Shown: positions 24,758-33,452, numbered from the stretch's first letter. The stretch: DNA of 64,000 bases from Pseudoxanthomonas koreensis_A (GCF_041890415.1 NZ_CP169056.1:682001-746000); one strand, 5' to 3'. Numbers and translations are program-made. Notes: generated from the letters alone by a model not told the origin.

Positions 24758-25408
24758 ATGACGAAGAAATATTCGTTGGGTCTGGTCGGCCGCAAGGCCG
24801 GCATGAGCCGGGTGTTCACCGAGGACGGTCGTTCCATCCCGGTGACCCTGATCGAAGCCACCCCGAACCGCATCACCCAGGTCAAGACCGTCGAGGTCGA
24901 TGGCTACAGCGCTGTCCAGGTCGCCGCCGGCACCCGCCGCGCCGCGCTGGTCAACAAGCCGCTGGCCGGGCATTACGCCAAGGCCAAGGTCGAAGCGGGT
25001 CGTGGCCTGTGGGAGTTCCGCGTCGCCGACGAGAAGATCGGGGATTTCGCCGTTGGTGGCGAGATCAAGGCCGATATCTTCGAGGTCGGCCAGATCGTGG
25101 ACGTCCAGGGCGTGACCAAGGGCAAGGGCTTCCAGGGCACGATCAAGCGCCACAACTTCACCATGGGTGATGCCACCCACGGCAACTCGCTGTCGCATCG
25201 TTCGCCGGGTTCGATCGGCCAGCGGCAGACACCGGGCCGCGTGTTCCCGGGTAAGAAGATGTCCGGCCACATGGGTGCCGAGGTGCAGAGCACGCAGAAC
25301 CTCGAAGTGGTTCGCGTCGATGCCGAGCGCGGCCTGATCGCTGTTCGCGGCGCCGTGCCCGGTGCTCCGGGTGGCGACGTGATCGTGCGTCCGGCGAGCA
25401 AGGCGTAA
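24758..25408 (+). CDS. rplC: 50S ribosomal protein L3
   Basis: A 216-residue assembly initiator that reaches into the peptidyl-transferase centre. The long loop with HRSPGSIGQRQTPGRVFPGK carries the glutamine methylated by PrmB in other bacteria. It lies 11 bases after rpsJ, with a GAGGACAG RBS. Confidence 0.98.
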   Translation: MTKKYSLGLVGRKAGMSRVFTEDGRSIPVTLIEATPNRITQVKTVEVDGYSAVQVAAGTRRAALVNKPLAGHYAKAKVEAGRGLWEFRVADEKIGDFAVGGEIKADIFEVGQIVDVQGVTKGKGFQGTIKRHNFTMGDATHGNSLSHRSPGSIGQRQTPGRVFPGKKMSGHMGAEVQSTQNLEVVRVDAERGLIAVRGAVPGAPGGDVIVRPASKA

Positions 25409-25419
25409 GGAGAAGCACG

Positions 25420-26025
25420 ATGGAACTCACCATTACGGGTAGCGCCAACAAACTGTCGGTTTCCGACGAAGTGTTCGGCCGCGATTTCAGCGAAGACCTG
25501 GTCCACCAGGTCGTGGTCGCATTCCGCAACGCCGGTCGCGCTGGCACCAAGGCGCAGAAGACCCGGTCCGAAGTCAGCGGCACGACCAAGAAGTCGAAGA
25601 AGCAGAAGGGTGGCGGTGCCCGTCACGGCGCCCTGACCGCTCCGATCTTCGTCGGCGGCGGCGTGACCTTCGCGGCCAAGCCGCGCAGCTTCGCGCAGAA
25701 GGTCAACCGCAAGCAGTACCGCGCCGCGATCAGCTCGATCCTGTCCGAGCTCAACCGCCAGGGCCGGCTCAAGGTCGTCGATGCGTTCGAGGTCGATTCG
25801 GCCAAGACCAAGGGCCTGGTCGAGAAGCTGTCAAGCCTGGAGCTGGGCAACCGTCCGCTGATCGTCACCGAGGAGGCCTCGGAGAACCTGTTCCTGTCGG
25901 CGCGCAACCTGCCCTATGTGCAGGTCCGCGACGTCCAGGGGCTGGACCCGGTCACCCTGGTCGGCGCCGATTCCGTGCTGATCACCGCCGATGCGGTCAA
26001 GAAGATCGAGGAGTGGCTGGCATGA
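25420..26025 (+). CDS. rplD: 50S ribosomal protein L4
   Basis: A 201-residue protein lining the exit tunnel; in E. coli it also represses the S10 operon. The tunnel-loop region with the KKQKGGGARHG stretch (about 56-66) is present. An AAGGAGAAG RBS precedes it. Its TGA overlaps the rplW ATG (ATGA), so L4 and L23 are translationally coupled. Confidence 0.97.
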   Translation: MELTITGSANKLSVSDEVFGRDFSEDLVHQVVVAFRNAGRAGTKAQKTRSEVSGTTKKSKKQKGGGARHGALTAPIFVGGGVTFAAKPRSFAQKVNRKQYRAAISSILSELNRQGRLKVVDAFEVDSAKTKGLVEKLSSLELGNRPLIVTEEASENLFLSARNLPYVQVRDVQGLDPVTLVGADSVLITADAVKKIEEWLA

Positions 26026-26321
26026 GCACCAACGAGAAGGTTTTCAGCGTCCTGCTTGCTCCGCGCGTGTCTGAAAAGACCGCGCGCCTGCAGGAGCTCA
26101 ACAACCAGTACGTGTTCGAAGTTTCGAACGACGCCACCAAGGCCGACGTCAAGGCTGCCGTGGAACAGCTGTTCGACGTAAAGGTCGAGGCGGTCAACGT
26201 CGTCAATGTGAAGGGCAAGAGCAAGTCCTTCCGTTCCCGTGCCGGCCGCCGTGGCGACTGGCGTAAGGCGTACGTGCGCCTGGCCGACGGCCAGAGCATC
26301 GACGTGTCCGCCAAGGCCTGA
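26022..26321 (+). CDS. rplW: 50S ribosomal protein L23
   Basis: A 99-residue protein at the tunnel exit that docks trigger factor and SRP. The start is the ATG at 26022 (MSTNEKVFSVLLAPRVSEKT), overlapping rplD by four bases. An in-frame GTG nine bases upstream would extend into rplD and is unlikely. Confidence 0.97.
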   Translation: MSTNEKVFSVLLAPRVSEKTARLQELNNQYVFEVSNDATKADVKAAVEQLFDVKVEAVNVVNVKGKSKSFRSRAGRRGDWRKAYVRLADGQSIDVSAKA

Positions 26322-26331
26322 GGGTAATCCC

Positions 26332-27159
26332 ATGCCATTGATGAAATTCAAGCCCACTTCCGCCGGCCGCCGTTCTGCGGTCCGCGTGGTCACGCCCGAG
26401 CTGCACAAGGGTGCACCGCACGCGCCGCTGGTTGAAAAGCAGAGCAAGTCCGGCGGCCGCAACCACCACGGCCGCATCACCACCCGGCACATGGGTGGTG
26501 GCCACAAGCAGCACTACCGTCTGATCGACTTCAAGCGCAACAAGGAAGGGATCGTGGCGCGTGTGGAGCGGATCGAATACGACCCGAACCGCACCGCGCA
26601 CATCGCCCTGCTGTGCTATGCCGACGGCGAGCGCCGCTACATCATCGCGCCCAAGGGGCTGAAGGCCGGCGACCAGGTGATCGCCAGCTCGGACGCCCCG
26701 ATCAAGGCCGGCAACACCCTGCCGCTGCGCAACATCCCGGTCGGTACGACGGTGCATTGCATCGAGCTCAAGCCGGGCAAGGGTGCGCAGGTCGCACGCG
26801 CCGCTGGCGCTGCGGTGCAGTTGGTTGCCCGCGAGCAGGGTTACGCGACCCTGCGCCTGCGTTCGGGTGAGATGCGCAAGGTTCCTGCCGAGTGCCGGGC
26901 CACCATCGGCGAAGTCAGCAATGACGAGCACAGCCTGCAGAAGCTGGGCAAGGCCGGCGCCAACCGTTGGCGCGGCATCAAGCCCACCGTCCGCGGCGCC
27001 GCCATGAACCCGGTGGACCACCCGCACGGTGGTGGCGAGGCCAAGGCCGGCCAGGGCAACCCGCACCCGGTCACCCCGTGGGGCGTGCCGACCAAGGGTT
27101 ACAAGACGCGCAACAACAAGCGCACCCAGCAATTCATCGTTCGTGATCGTAGGGGCTAA
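26332..27159 (+). CDS. rplB: 50S ribosomal protein L2
   Basis: A 275-residue protein essential for subunit association and near the peptidyl-transferase centre. The N-terminal MPLMKFKPTSAGRR and the histidine-bearing NPVDHPHGGGE loop near residue 224-234 are intact. The start is the ATG at 26332, ten bases after rplW with GAGGGTAA upstream; the open frame extends back into rplW but is not coding there. Confidence 0.98.
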   Translation: MPLMKFKPTSAGRRSAVRVVTPELHKGAPHAPLVEKQSKSGGRNHHGRITTRHMGGGHKQHYRLIDFKRNKEGIVARVERIEYDPNRTAHIALLCYADGERRYIIAPKGLKAGDQVIASSDAPIKAGNTLPLRNIPVGTTVHCIELKPGKGAQVARAAGAAVQLVAREQGYATLRLRSGEMRKVPAECRATIGEVSNDEHSLQKLGKAGANRWRGIKPTVRGAAMNPVDHPHGGGEAKAGQGNPHPVTPWGVPTKGYKTRNNKRTQQFIVRDRRG

Positions 27160-27165
27160 TCGACC

Positions 27166-27432
27166 ATGCCACGTTCCCTCAAGAAAGGCCCGTTCGTCGA
27201 TCACCACCTGATCAAGAAGGTGGAGGCCGCCGGCGGCAGCAGGCGCCCGATCAAGACCTGGTCGCGCCGTTCCATGATCCTGCCCGACATGGTGGGTTTC
27301 ACGATCGCCGTGCACAACGGCAAGAACCACGTTCCTGTGCTCGTCAACGAGAACATGGTCGGCCACAAGCTTGGCGAGTTTGCCGTCACCCGGACCTTCA
27401 AGGGTCACGGTGGCGACAAGAAGTCGAAGTAA
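27166..27432 (+). CDS. rpsS: 30S ribosomal protein S19
   Basis: An 88-residue protein of the 30S head that pairs with S13. The conserved MPRSLKKGPFVDHHLIKK and GRIA-type mid-region (HNGKNHVPV) are visible. It lies six bases after rplB. Confidence 0.97.
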   Translation: MPRSLKKGPFVDHHLIKKVEAAGGSRRPIKTWSRRSMILPDMVGFTIAVHNGKNHVPVLVNENMVGHKLGEFAVTRTFKGHGGDKKSK

Positions 27433-27444
27433 GGAGAGATGACC

Positions 27445-27780
27445 ATGGAAGCGAAAGCCATCCTGCGCACCGTGCGCATCTCCCCGCAGAAGGCCCGCCT
27501 GGTTGCTGACCAGGTGCGCGGCCTGCCGGCCGAGCGTGCGGTCAACCTGCTGAAGTTCTCCGACAAGAAGGCTGCCCACCTGATCAAGAAGGTGGTCGAG
27601 TCGGCCATTGCCAATGCCGAGAACAACCAGGGCGCCGACGTCGACGCGCTGAAGGTCAAGACCATCATGGTCGACGAGGGCCCGACCCTGAAGCGCTTCA
27701 TGGCGCGAGCGAAGGGCCGCGGCACCCGCATCCTCAAGCGGACCAGCCACATCACCGTCGTCGTGGGAGAGGGCAAGTAA
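27445..27780 (+). CDS. rplV: 50S ribosomal protein L22
   Basis: A 111-residue protein whose beta-hairpin (MARAKGRGTRILKRTSHI) lines the exit tunnel and contacts macrolides. Two in-frame ATGs occur at 27439 and 27445. The AGGAGAG RBS is seven bases before 27445 but almost touching 27439, so I chose 27445 (MEAKAILR). Confidence 0.95.
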   Translation: MEAKAILRTVRISPQKARLVADQVRGLPAERAVNLLKFSDKKAAHLIKKVVESAIANAENNQGADVDALKVKTIMVDEGPTLKRFMARAKGRGTRILKRTSHITVVVGEGK

Positions 27781-27781
27781 T

Positions 27782-28507
27782 ATGGGTCACAAAGTTCATC
27801 CCACCGGCATCCGTCTGGGCATCGCCAAGGACTGGAACTCCAAGTGGTACGCGGGGAAGCGGCAGTACGCCGAGTACCTTGCGGCCGACCTGAAGGTGCG
27901 CGAGATGCTGCGCAAGAAGCTGGCCCAGGCCGGGATCAGCAAGATCATGATCGAGCGTCCGGCCAAGACGGCGCGCGTCACCATCCACACGGCCCGCCCG
28001 GGTGTGGTGATCGGCAAGCGCGGTGAGGACATCGAGAAGCTGCGCAAGGAAGTGAGCGCGATGATGGGCGTTCCGGCGCACATCAACGTGACCGAAGTGC
28101 GCAAGCCCGAACTGGACGCGCAGTTGGTGGCCGAGTCGATCGCCCAGCAGCTTGAGCGCCGCATCATGTTCCGCCGCGCGATGAAGCGCGCCGTGGGCAA
28201 CGCGATGCGCCTGGGCGCCCTGGGCATCAAGGTCAACGTGGCCGGTCGCCTCAACGGCGCCGAGATCGCCCGTTCGGAGTGGTACCGAGAGGGCCGTGTG
28301 CCGCTGCACACCCTGCGCGCGGACATCGACTACGGCTTTGCCGAGGCGCACACCACCTACGGCGTGATCGGCATCAAGGTATGGGTTTACAAGGGCGAGA
28401 TCTTCGACTTCGCCCAGGTTGGACAGGAAAAGCAGGAAGAGGCTTCGTCGCGCCCCGAGCGCGGTGACCGCGACCGCCCGTCCCGTCCTGCACGTGAAGC
28501 GAGGTAA
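27782..28507 (+). CDS. rpsC: 30S ribosomal protein S3
   Basis: A 241-residue protein at the mRNA entry channel with helicase-like function. The KH-type RNA-binding motif VVIGKRGEDIEKL lies near residues 75-88. The C-terminal domain ends in a charged Arg/Glu-rich tail (RPERGDRDRPSRPAREAR) typical of this lineage. It follows rplV by one base, after a GGGAGAGGG RBS. Confidence 0.97.
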   Translation: MGHKVHPTGIRLGIAKDWNSKWYAGKRQYAEYLAADLKVREMLRKKLAQAGISKIMIERPAKTARVTIHTARPGVVIGKRGEDIEKLRKEVSAMMGVPAHINVTEVRKPELDAQLVAESIAQQLERRIMFRRAMKRAVGNAMRLGALGIKVNVAGRLNGAEIARSEWYREGRVPLHTLRADIDYGFAEAHTTYGVIGIKVWVYKGEIFDFAQVGQEKQEEASSRPERGDRDRPSRPAREAR

Positions 28508-28512
28508 CGGCG

Positions 28513-28926
28513 ATGTTGCAACCCAAGCGAACCAAGTTCCGCAAGCAGTTCAAGGGCCGTAACGAAGGCCTGAGCTGGAGCGCGAATGCCGTGTCGTTCG
28601 GCGAGTTCGGCCTGAAGGCCACCGCCCACGGCCGCCTGACCGCGCGCCAGATCGAGGCCGCGCGCCGCACCATCAGCCGCTACGTCAAGCGTGGCGGCAA
28701 GATGTGGATCCGCGTGTTCCCGGACAAGCCGATCACCCAGAAGCCCATCGAGGTCCGCATGGGCTCGGGCAAGGGTGGCGTGGAGTACTGGGTCGCCCAG
28801 ATCCAGCCGGGCCGCATGATCTATGAAATCGAGGGCGTGCCGGAAGATACCGCGCGCGAGGCCTTCCGTCTGGCGGCGGCCAAGCTCTCGGTCACCACCA
28901 CCTTCGTGACCCGCACGGTGCGCTAA
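28513..28926 (+). CDS. rplP: 50S ribosomal protein L16
   Basis: A 137-residue protein near the A-site finger. MLQPKRTKFRKQFKGR at the start and MGSGKGGVEYWVA in the core match the family. Its TAA overlaps the rpmC ATG by one base. Confidence 0.98.
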   Translation: MLQPKRTKFRKQFKGRNEGLSWSANAVSFGEFGLKATAHGRLTARQIEAARRTISRYVKRGGKMWIRVFPDKPITQKPIEVRMGSGKGGVEYWVAQIQPGRMIYEIEGVPEDTAREAFRLAAAKLSVTTTFVTRTVR

Positions 28927-29114
28927 TGGCTACGAACAACGAACTCCGTGAGAAGTCGGCCAACGAGCTCAAGGCTCATCTGCTGGACCTGCGCAAGGAG
29001 CAGTTCTCCCTGCGCATGCAGCGGGTGACCGGTCAGCTGACGAAGACCCACGAAACCCGCCGGGTGCGCCGCGAAATCGCGCGCGTGAAGACCCTGCTCG
29101 GCAGCAACAAGTAA
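28926..29114 (+). CDS. rpmC: 50S ribosomal protein L29
   Basis: A 62-residue helical protein at the tunnel exit beside L23. The LREKSANELKAHLLDLRKEQF start is typical. The TAATG junction with rplP couples translation. Confidence 0.96.
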   Translation: MATNNELREKSANELKAHLLDLRKEQFSLRMQRVTGQLTKTHETRRVRREIARVKTLLGSNK

Positions 29115-29126
29115 GGGATCGCAGCG

Positions 29127-29393
29127 ATGAGCGAGAACAACAACAAGCAGCTGCGCACGGTCGAAGGCCGGGTCGTCAGCAACAAGATGGACAAGACGGT
29201 GACCGTACTGGTCGAGCGTCAGGTCAAGCATGCCCTGTACGGCAAGTACATCAGGCGCTCGACCAAGCTGCACGCCCACGATGCCGACAACAGCTGCAAC
29301 GAGGGCGACGTGGTGCGCGTGACCGAAATCGCGCCGCTGTCCAAGACCAAGAACTGGCGCGTGGTTGAAGTCGTCACCCGCGCGGCCGACTAA
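29127..29393 (+). CDS. rpsQ: 30S ribosomal protein S17
   Basis: An 88-residue OB-fold primary binder of 16S rRNA. GRVVSNKMDKTVTVLVER is diagnostic. It lies 12 bases after rpmC, with a weak AGGGATCG RBS. Confidence 0.97.
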   Translation: MSENNNKQLRTVEGRVVSNKMDKTVTVLVERQVKHALYGKYIRRSTKLHAHDADNSCNEGDVVRVTEIAPLSKTKNWRVVEVVTRAAD

Positions 29394-29407
29394 GGGAGAT
29401 CTGAATC

Positions 29408-29776
29408 ATGATCCAGATGCAGAGCTACCTCGACGCCGCCGACAACTCCGGCGCCAAGGAACTGATGTGCATCAAGGTGCTCGGCGGCTCCAAGCGCCGC
29501 TATGCGGGCATTGGCGACATCATCAAGGTGACCGTCAAGGACGCCATTCCGCGCGGCAAGGTCAAGAAGGGCGAAGTCTACGACGCCGTCGTGGTCCGTA
29601 CCCGCAAGGGCGTGCGTCGCGCTGACGGCTCGCTGATCCGCTTCGACGGCAACGCCGCTGTCCTGCTGAACAACAAGCAGGAGCCGATTGGCACCCGTAT
29701 CTTCGGACCGGTGACCCGTGAGCTGCGTTCCGAGAAGTTCATGAAGATCGTTTCGCTCGCGCCTGAAGTGCTCTGA
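29408..29776 (+). CDS. rplN: 50S ribosomal protein L14
   Basis: A 122-residue protein at the subunit interface. MIQMQSYLDAADNSGAKE at the start is conserved. In E. coli this gene opens the spc operon; here the 14-base gap after rpsQ has no room for a promoter, so S10 and spc genes appear to run on together. Confidence 0.98.
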   Translation: MIQMQSYLDAADNSGAKELMCIKVLGGSKRRYAGIGDIIKVTVKDAIPRGKVKKGEVYDAVVVRTRKGVRRADGSLIRFDGNAAVLLNNKQEPIGTRIFGPVTRELRSEKFMKIVSLAPEVL

Positions 29777-29792
29777 GCGGAGGAAAGCAGAC

Positions 29793-30110
29793 ATGGCAAA
29801 CCGTATCAAGAAGGGCGACCAGGTGGTCGTCACCACCGGCAAGGACAAGGGCAAGCAGGGCGAAGTTGTGCGCGTGGATGGCGATCGCGTGATCGTATCC
29901 AACGCCAACCTGGTCAAGCGGCACACCAAGCCGAACCCGCAGGCGGGCATCGCCGGCGGCGTGGTCGAGCGTGAAGCCTCGATCCACATTTCCAACGTAA
30001 TGCCGCTCAACCCTGCCTCCGGCAAGGGCGAGCGCATCGGCTACAAGGTCCTGGAGGATGGACGCAAATTGCGTGTGTTCCGCTCCAGTGGTGAGGCGCT
30101 CGACGCCTGA
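29793..30110 (+). CDS. rplX: 50S ribosomal protein L24
   Basis: A 105-residue assembly initiator with a KOW motif (KKGDQVVVTTGKDKGKQGEV, residues 5-24). A GGAGGAAAG RBS precedes it. Confidence 0.97.
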   Translation: MANRIKKGDQVVVTTGKDKGKQGEVVRVDGDRVIVSNANLVKRHTKPNPQAGIAGGVVEREASIHISNVMPLNPASGKGERIGYKVLEDGRKLRVFRSSGEALDA

Positions 30111-30121
30111 GGAATGAAGCA

Positions 30122-30664
30122 ATGACCACGCGGCTTGAAAATATCTACAAGGAACAGGTTGTGCCGGCTCTCATGGAGAAGTTCGGCTACAGCAACCCGA
30201 TGCAGGTGCCCCGGTTCGTCAAGATCACGCTCAACATGGGCGTGGGCGAGGCTGCGGCCAACAAGAAGGTGCTGGAGAATGCCGTGGCCGACATGGCGAA
30301 GATCTCCGGCCAGAAGCCTGTGACCACCAAGTCCCGGGTTTCGGTGGCTTCGTTCAAGATCCGCGACGGCTGGCCGATCGGCTGCAAGGTGACCCTGCGC
30401 CGGGCCCAGATGTTCGAGTTCCTGGATCGCCTGATCAACGTCTCGCTGCCGCGCGTGCGCGACTTCCGTGGCGTGTCTGCGCGCTCGTTCGACGGCCGTG
30501 GCAACTTCAACATGGGCGTGAAGGAGCAGATCATCTTCCCGGAGATCGACTTCGACGCGATCGATGCGACCCGCGGCATGGATATCGCCATCACCACCAC
30601 TGCCAAGACCGACGCCGAAGCCAAGGCGCTGCTCGAGGCGTTCAAGTTCCCGTTCCGGAACTGA
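30122..30664 (+). CDS. rplE: 50S ribosomal protein L5
   Basis: A 180-residue 5S rRNA binder that contacts S13 across the subunit interface. The VPRFVKITLNMGVGEA and SFDGRGNFNMGVKEQ segments are characteristic. It lies eleven bases after rplX. Confidence 0.98.
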   Translation: MTTRLENIYKEQVVPALMEKFGYSNPMQVPRFVKITLNMGVGEAAANKKVLENAVADMAKISGQKPVTTKSRVSVASFKIRDGWPIGCKVTLRRAQMFEFLDRLINVSLPRVRDFRGVSARSFDGRGNFNMGVKEQIIFPEIDFDAIDATRGMDIAITTTAKTDAEAKALLEAFKFPFRN

Positions 30665-30682
30665 GATAACAAGGAATTCAGA

Positions 30683-30988
30683 ATGGCAAAGACCTCCATG
30701 GTCAACCGCGACCTGAAGCGGGCGAAGCTGGCCAAGAAGTACGCGGCCAAGCGCGACGCGCTGAAGAAGGTCGTTTCCTCGCCGACCGCTTCGTACGACG
30801 AAAAGATCGAAGCGGCGACCAAGCTTGCCAAGCTGCCGCGCGATTCCTCGCCCAGCCGCCTGCGCAACCGCTGCGAGCTGTCCGGCCGTCCGCGTGGCGT
30901 CTACCGCAAGTTCGGCCTGGGCCGCAACAAGCTGCGCGAGGCCACCATGCGCGGCGACGTGCCGGGCCTGCGCAAGGCCAGCTGGTAA
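30683..30988 (+). CDS. rpsN: 30S ribosomal protein S14 (zinc-independent type)
   Basis: A 101-residue long form of S14. It has only one cysteine (NRCELSGRPRG) instead of the CxxC pairs of the short zinc form, so it does not need zinc. It is followed by a 9-bp hairpin and a 184-base gap before rpsH, the largest break between S10 and secY. Confidence 0.97.
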   Translation: MAKTSMVNRDLKRAKLAKKYAAKRDALKKVVSSPTASYDEKIEAATKLAKLPRDSSPSRLRNRCELSGRPRGVYRKFGLGRNKLREATMRGDVPGLRKASW

Positions 30989-30995
30989 AAGTACG

Positions 30996-31017
30996 GCCGG
31001 ACGGTCCGCCGTCTGGC
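30996..31017 (+). other. Hairpin after rpsN
   Basis: GCCGGACGG (30996-31004) pairs with CCGTCTGGC (31009-31017, one G-T pair) around TCCG, seven bases after the rpsN stop. A second hairpin, CCGGCCC/GGGCCGG (31034-31052), follows directly before the rpsH promoter. Neither has a clear T-tract; they may partly terminate the S10 transcript. Confidence 0.45.
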
Positions 31018-31058
31018 CCGTGTTGTCGACGAGCCGGCCCCCCAAGGGCCGGGTTGTC

Positions 31059-31067
31059 TGCTATGAT
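31059..31067 (+). promoter_or_regulatory. Extended -10 promoter upstream of rpsH
   Basis: TGC-TATGAT (31059-31067) is an extended -10 element with no matching -35; the -35 zone is occupied by a GC-rich hairpin. It lies about 105 bases before rpsH, in the only long gap of the S10-spc gene string. It would give a second start for rpsH to secY. Confidence 0.5.
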
Positions 31068-31172
31068 TCCGCGCTTGCCCCGGCCAATCGGGCGGCGCAC
31101 AGGGCCCCGGCCCCTCCCGGGAACAATCCAGATTTCGCGAAAGCGGATATCGGTGCACTCAAGGAACCACTC

Positions 31173-31571
31173 ATGAGCATGACTGATCCCATCGCCGACA
31201 TGCTGGTCCGCATCAAGAATGCGGCCGCAGTTGGCAAGCCCACGGTGAAGCTGCCGTCTTCCAAGATCAAGGTTGCGATTGCCAACGTCCTCAAGGACGA
31301 GGGCTACATCGCCGACCTGCGCGTCGTCCCGGTCGAGAACAACAAGTCCGAGCTGGAGATCGTGCTGAAGTACTTCGAAGGCCGTCCGGTCATCGACCAG
31401 CTCAAGCGCGCCTCGCGCTCCGGCCTGCGCCTGTATCGCGGCAAGAGCGAGCTGCCCAAGGTCCTCGGCGGTCTCGGCGTGGCCATCATTTCCACCTCCC
31501 AGGGCATCATGACCGACAAGCAGGCGCGCAGCGCCGGCGTGGGCGGCGAAGTCCTGTGCTACGTGGCCTAA
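31173..31571 (+). CDS. rpsH: 30S ribosomal protein S8
   Basis: A 132-residue central-domain binder; in E. coli it is the feedback repressor of the spc operon. The start is the ATG at 31173 (MSMTDPIADMLVRIKNA) with AAGGAACC upstream; the open frame upstream crosses the hairpin-promoter region and is not coding. The SGxRxY-type loop (SRSGLRLYRGK) is present. Confidence 0.97.
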   Translation: MSMTDPIADMLVRIKNAAAVGKPTVKLPSSKIKVAIANVLKDEGYIADLRVVPVENNKSELEIVLKYFEGRPVIDQLKRASRSGLRLYRGKSELPKVLGGLGVAIISTSQGIMTDKQARSAGVGGEVLCYVA

Positions 31572-31590
31572 TCGAAGGAGTACGACGACC

Positions 31591-32118
31591 ATGTCCCGCG
31601 TAGCCAAGCAGCCGATCGCCCTGCCCAAGGGTGTGGAACTGAACATCCAGGACGACAGCGTCAGCGCCAAGGGCCCGAAGGGCGCCTTGACCCTGGCCAA
31701 GCCGGCCGGCGTGCAGATCGCCATCGAGGACGGCAGCGCCGTCCTGTCCGCCAACGACCCGTCGCTGGTCCCCCTCACCGGCACCGTCCGCTCGATCCTG
31801 GCCAACATGGTCAAGGGTGTGTCGGAGGGCTTCGAGCGCAAGCTGGAGCTGGTCGGCGTGGGTTACCGTGCCGCCATGCAGGGCAAGGACCTGAGCCTGT
31901 CCCTGGGCTTCTCGCACCCGGTGGTGTTCGAGGCGCCGGAAGGCATCACCCTGGCGACCCCGACCCAGACCGAAATCCTGGTGCAGGGCGCCGACAAGCA
32001 GCGCGTCGGTGAAGTGGCGGCCAAGATCCGCGCCTTCCGCCCGCCGGAGCCGTACAAGGGCAAGGGCGTGAAGTATTCCGACGAAGTCATCATCCGCAAG
32101 GAAGCCAAGAAGGCGTAA
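31591..32118 (+). CDS. rplF: 50S ribosomal protein L6
   Basis: A 175-residue protein near the sarcin-ricin loop, made of two similar domains. The C-terminal PYKGKGVKYSDEVIIRKE is diagnostic. GAAGGAGT is the RBS. A 94-base gap separates it from rplR. Confidence 0.97.
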   Translation: MSRVAKQPIALPKGVELNIQDDSVSAKGPKGALTLAKPAGVQIAIEDGSAVLSANDPSLVPLTGTVRSILANMVKGVSEGFERKLELVGVGYRAAMQGKDLSLSLGFSHPVVFEAPEGITLATPTQTEILVQGADKQRVGEVAAKIRAFRPPEPYKGKGVKYSDEVIIRKEAKKA

Positions 32119-32212
32119 GCGTACGCGGGTCCTTCCACGGAATCCGGCCACCGCGGCCGCAATCCAGGGCAGGGGCCCGGACCATCCTTCAGCTTCCACG
32201 AGGTCAAAACAC

Positions 32213-32569
32213 ATGAGCATCAAGAACGACGCCCGTCTGCGCCGCGCCCGCTCCACCCGCGCCCACATCCGCAAGCTCGGCGTGCCGCGCCTGTCCGTGC
32301 TGCGCACGGGCCAGCACCTGTACGCCCAGCTGTTCACTGCCGATGGCGACAAGGTCATCGCGGCCGCCAACACCCTCCAGGCCGACGTCAAGGACGGCCT
32401 GAAGAGCCGCAACAACGTGGACGCCGCCGCCAAGGTCGGCCGGATCCTCGCCGAGCGGGCCAAGGCGGCAGGCATCGAGAAGGTCGCTTTCGACCGCTCG
32501 GGCTACCGCTACCACGGCCGCATCAAGGCGCTGGCCGACGCCGCCCGCGAAGCGGGCCTGCAGTTCTGA
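32213..32569 (+). CDS. rplR: 50S ribosomal protein L18
   Basis: A 118-residue 5S rRNA binder. The C-terminal FDRSGYRYHGRIKALADAAREAGLQF matches the family closely. A CGAGGTC RBS lies about ten bases upstream. Confidence 0.97.
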   Translation: MSIKNDARLRRARSTRAHIRKLGVPRLSVLRTGQHLYAQLFTADGDKVIAAANTLQADVKDGLKSRNNVDAAAKVGRILAERAKAAGIEKVAFDRSGYRYHGRIKALADAAREAGLQF

Positions 32570-32577
32570 TTCCCCCG

Positions 32578-32595
32578 GGCCCGCTGCGGCGGGCC
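32578..32595 (+). other. Hairpin between rplR and rpsE
   Basis: GGCCCGC (32578-32584) pairs with GCGGGCC (32589-32595) around TGCG, nine bases after rplR. The remaining part of this 152-base spacer is GC-rich with no gene or recognisable promoter. Confidence 0.35.
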
Positions 32596-32721
32596 GGGCC
32601 TGCCGGCGCAGGTGGCGCCGGGCGCCGTCCTCCTTCTGCGGGGGCGTGACGCTTCACCGCGACAGCCCACAACCATAAGCGGCCCAAGCCGTACATATCC
32701 GGACAACCCAAGGAATTCGAA

Positions 32722-33258
32722 ATGGCAGAAGAGCGTCAGCCGCGCGGTCGCGACCGCAACCGCGAAGAAAAGATCGACGATGGCATGATCGAGAAGCTGA
32801 TCGCGGTCAACCGCGTCAGCAAGACCGTCAAGGGCGGCCGCCAGTTCACCTTCACCGCACTGACCGTGGTGGGCGATGGTGACGGCAAGGTCGGCTTCGG
32901 CTACGGCAAGGCCCGTGAGGTCCCGGTGGCCATCCAGAAGTCGATGGAGTATGCGCGCAAGGGCATGCTCAGCGTCGATCTCAACAAGGGCACCCTGTGG
33001 CATCCGGTCAAGGCCGGTCACGGCGCCGCGCGCGTGTTCATGCAGCCGGCCTCGGAAGGTACCGGCGTGATCGCCGGCGGCGCCATGCGCGCCGTCCTGG
33101 AAGCGGTGGGCGTGAAGGACGTGCTGGCCAAGGCCGTCGGTTCGCGCAACCCGATCAACCTGGTCCGCGCCACCCTCCGGGGTCTGGAGGCCATGCAGTC
33201 GCCGGAGCGTATTGCGGCCAAGCGCGGCAAGAAGGCGGAGGAACTCCTCAATGGCTAA
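32722..33258 (+). CDS. rpsE: 30S ribosomal protein S5
   Basis: A 178-residue fidelity protein in the 30S body. The VNRVSKTVKGGRQFTFTALTVVGD loop, where spectinomycin-resistance changes arise, is wild type in form. A CAAGGAA RBS precedes it. Its last codons overlap the start of rpmD by eight bases. Confidence 0.97.
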   Translation: MAEERQPRGRDRNREEKIDDGMIEKLIAVNRVSKTVKGGRQFTFTALTVVGDGDGKVGFGYGKAREVPVAIQKSMEYARKGMLSVDLNKGTLWHPVKAGHGAARVFMQPASEGTGVIAGGAMRAVLEAVGVKDVLAKAVGSRNPINLVRATLRGLEAMQSPERIAAKRGKKAEELLNG

Positions 33259-33442
33259 CGAGTCGAACAAGACCGTCAAGGTGCGCCTGGTGCGTGGCCT
33301 GCGCGGCACCCAGGCCCGCCACCGGTTGTCGGTGAAGGCACTGGGCCTGAACAAGCTCAACGACGTGCGCGAGCTCAAGGACAGCCCCCAGGTTCGTGGC
33401 CTCATCAACCAGCTGCACTATCTGGTGCGGGTCGAGGACTAA
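33251..33442 (+). CDS. rpmD: 50S ribosomal protein L30
   Basis: A 63-residue small L30. The core VKVRLVRGLRGTQARHRLSVKALGL is diagnostic. The ATG at 33251 lies inside the rpsE end and uses GGAGGAAC in rpsE as its RBS, so translation is coupled. Confidence 0.96.
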   Translation: MANESNKTVKVRLVRGLRGTQARHRLSVKALGLNKLNDVRELKDSPQVRGLINQLHYLVRVED

Positions 33443-33452
33443 GGAGAACATC

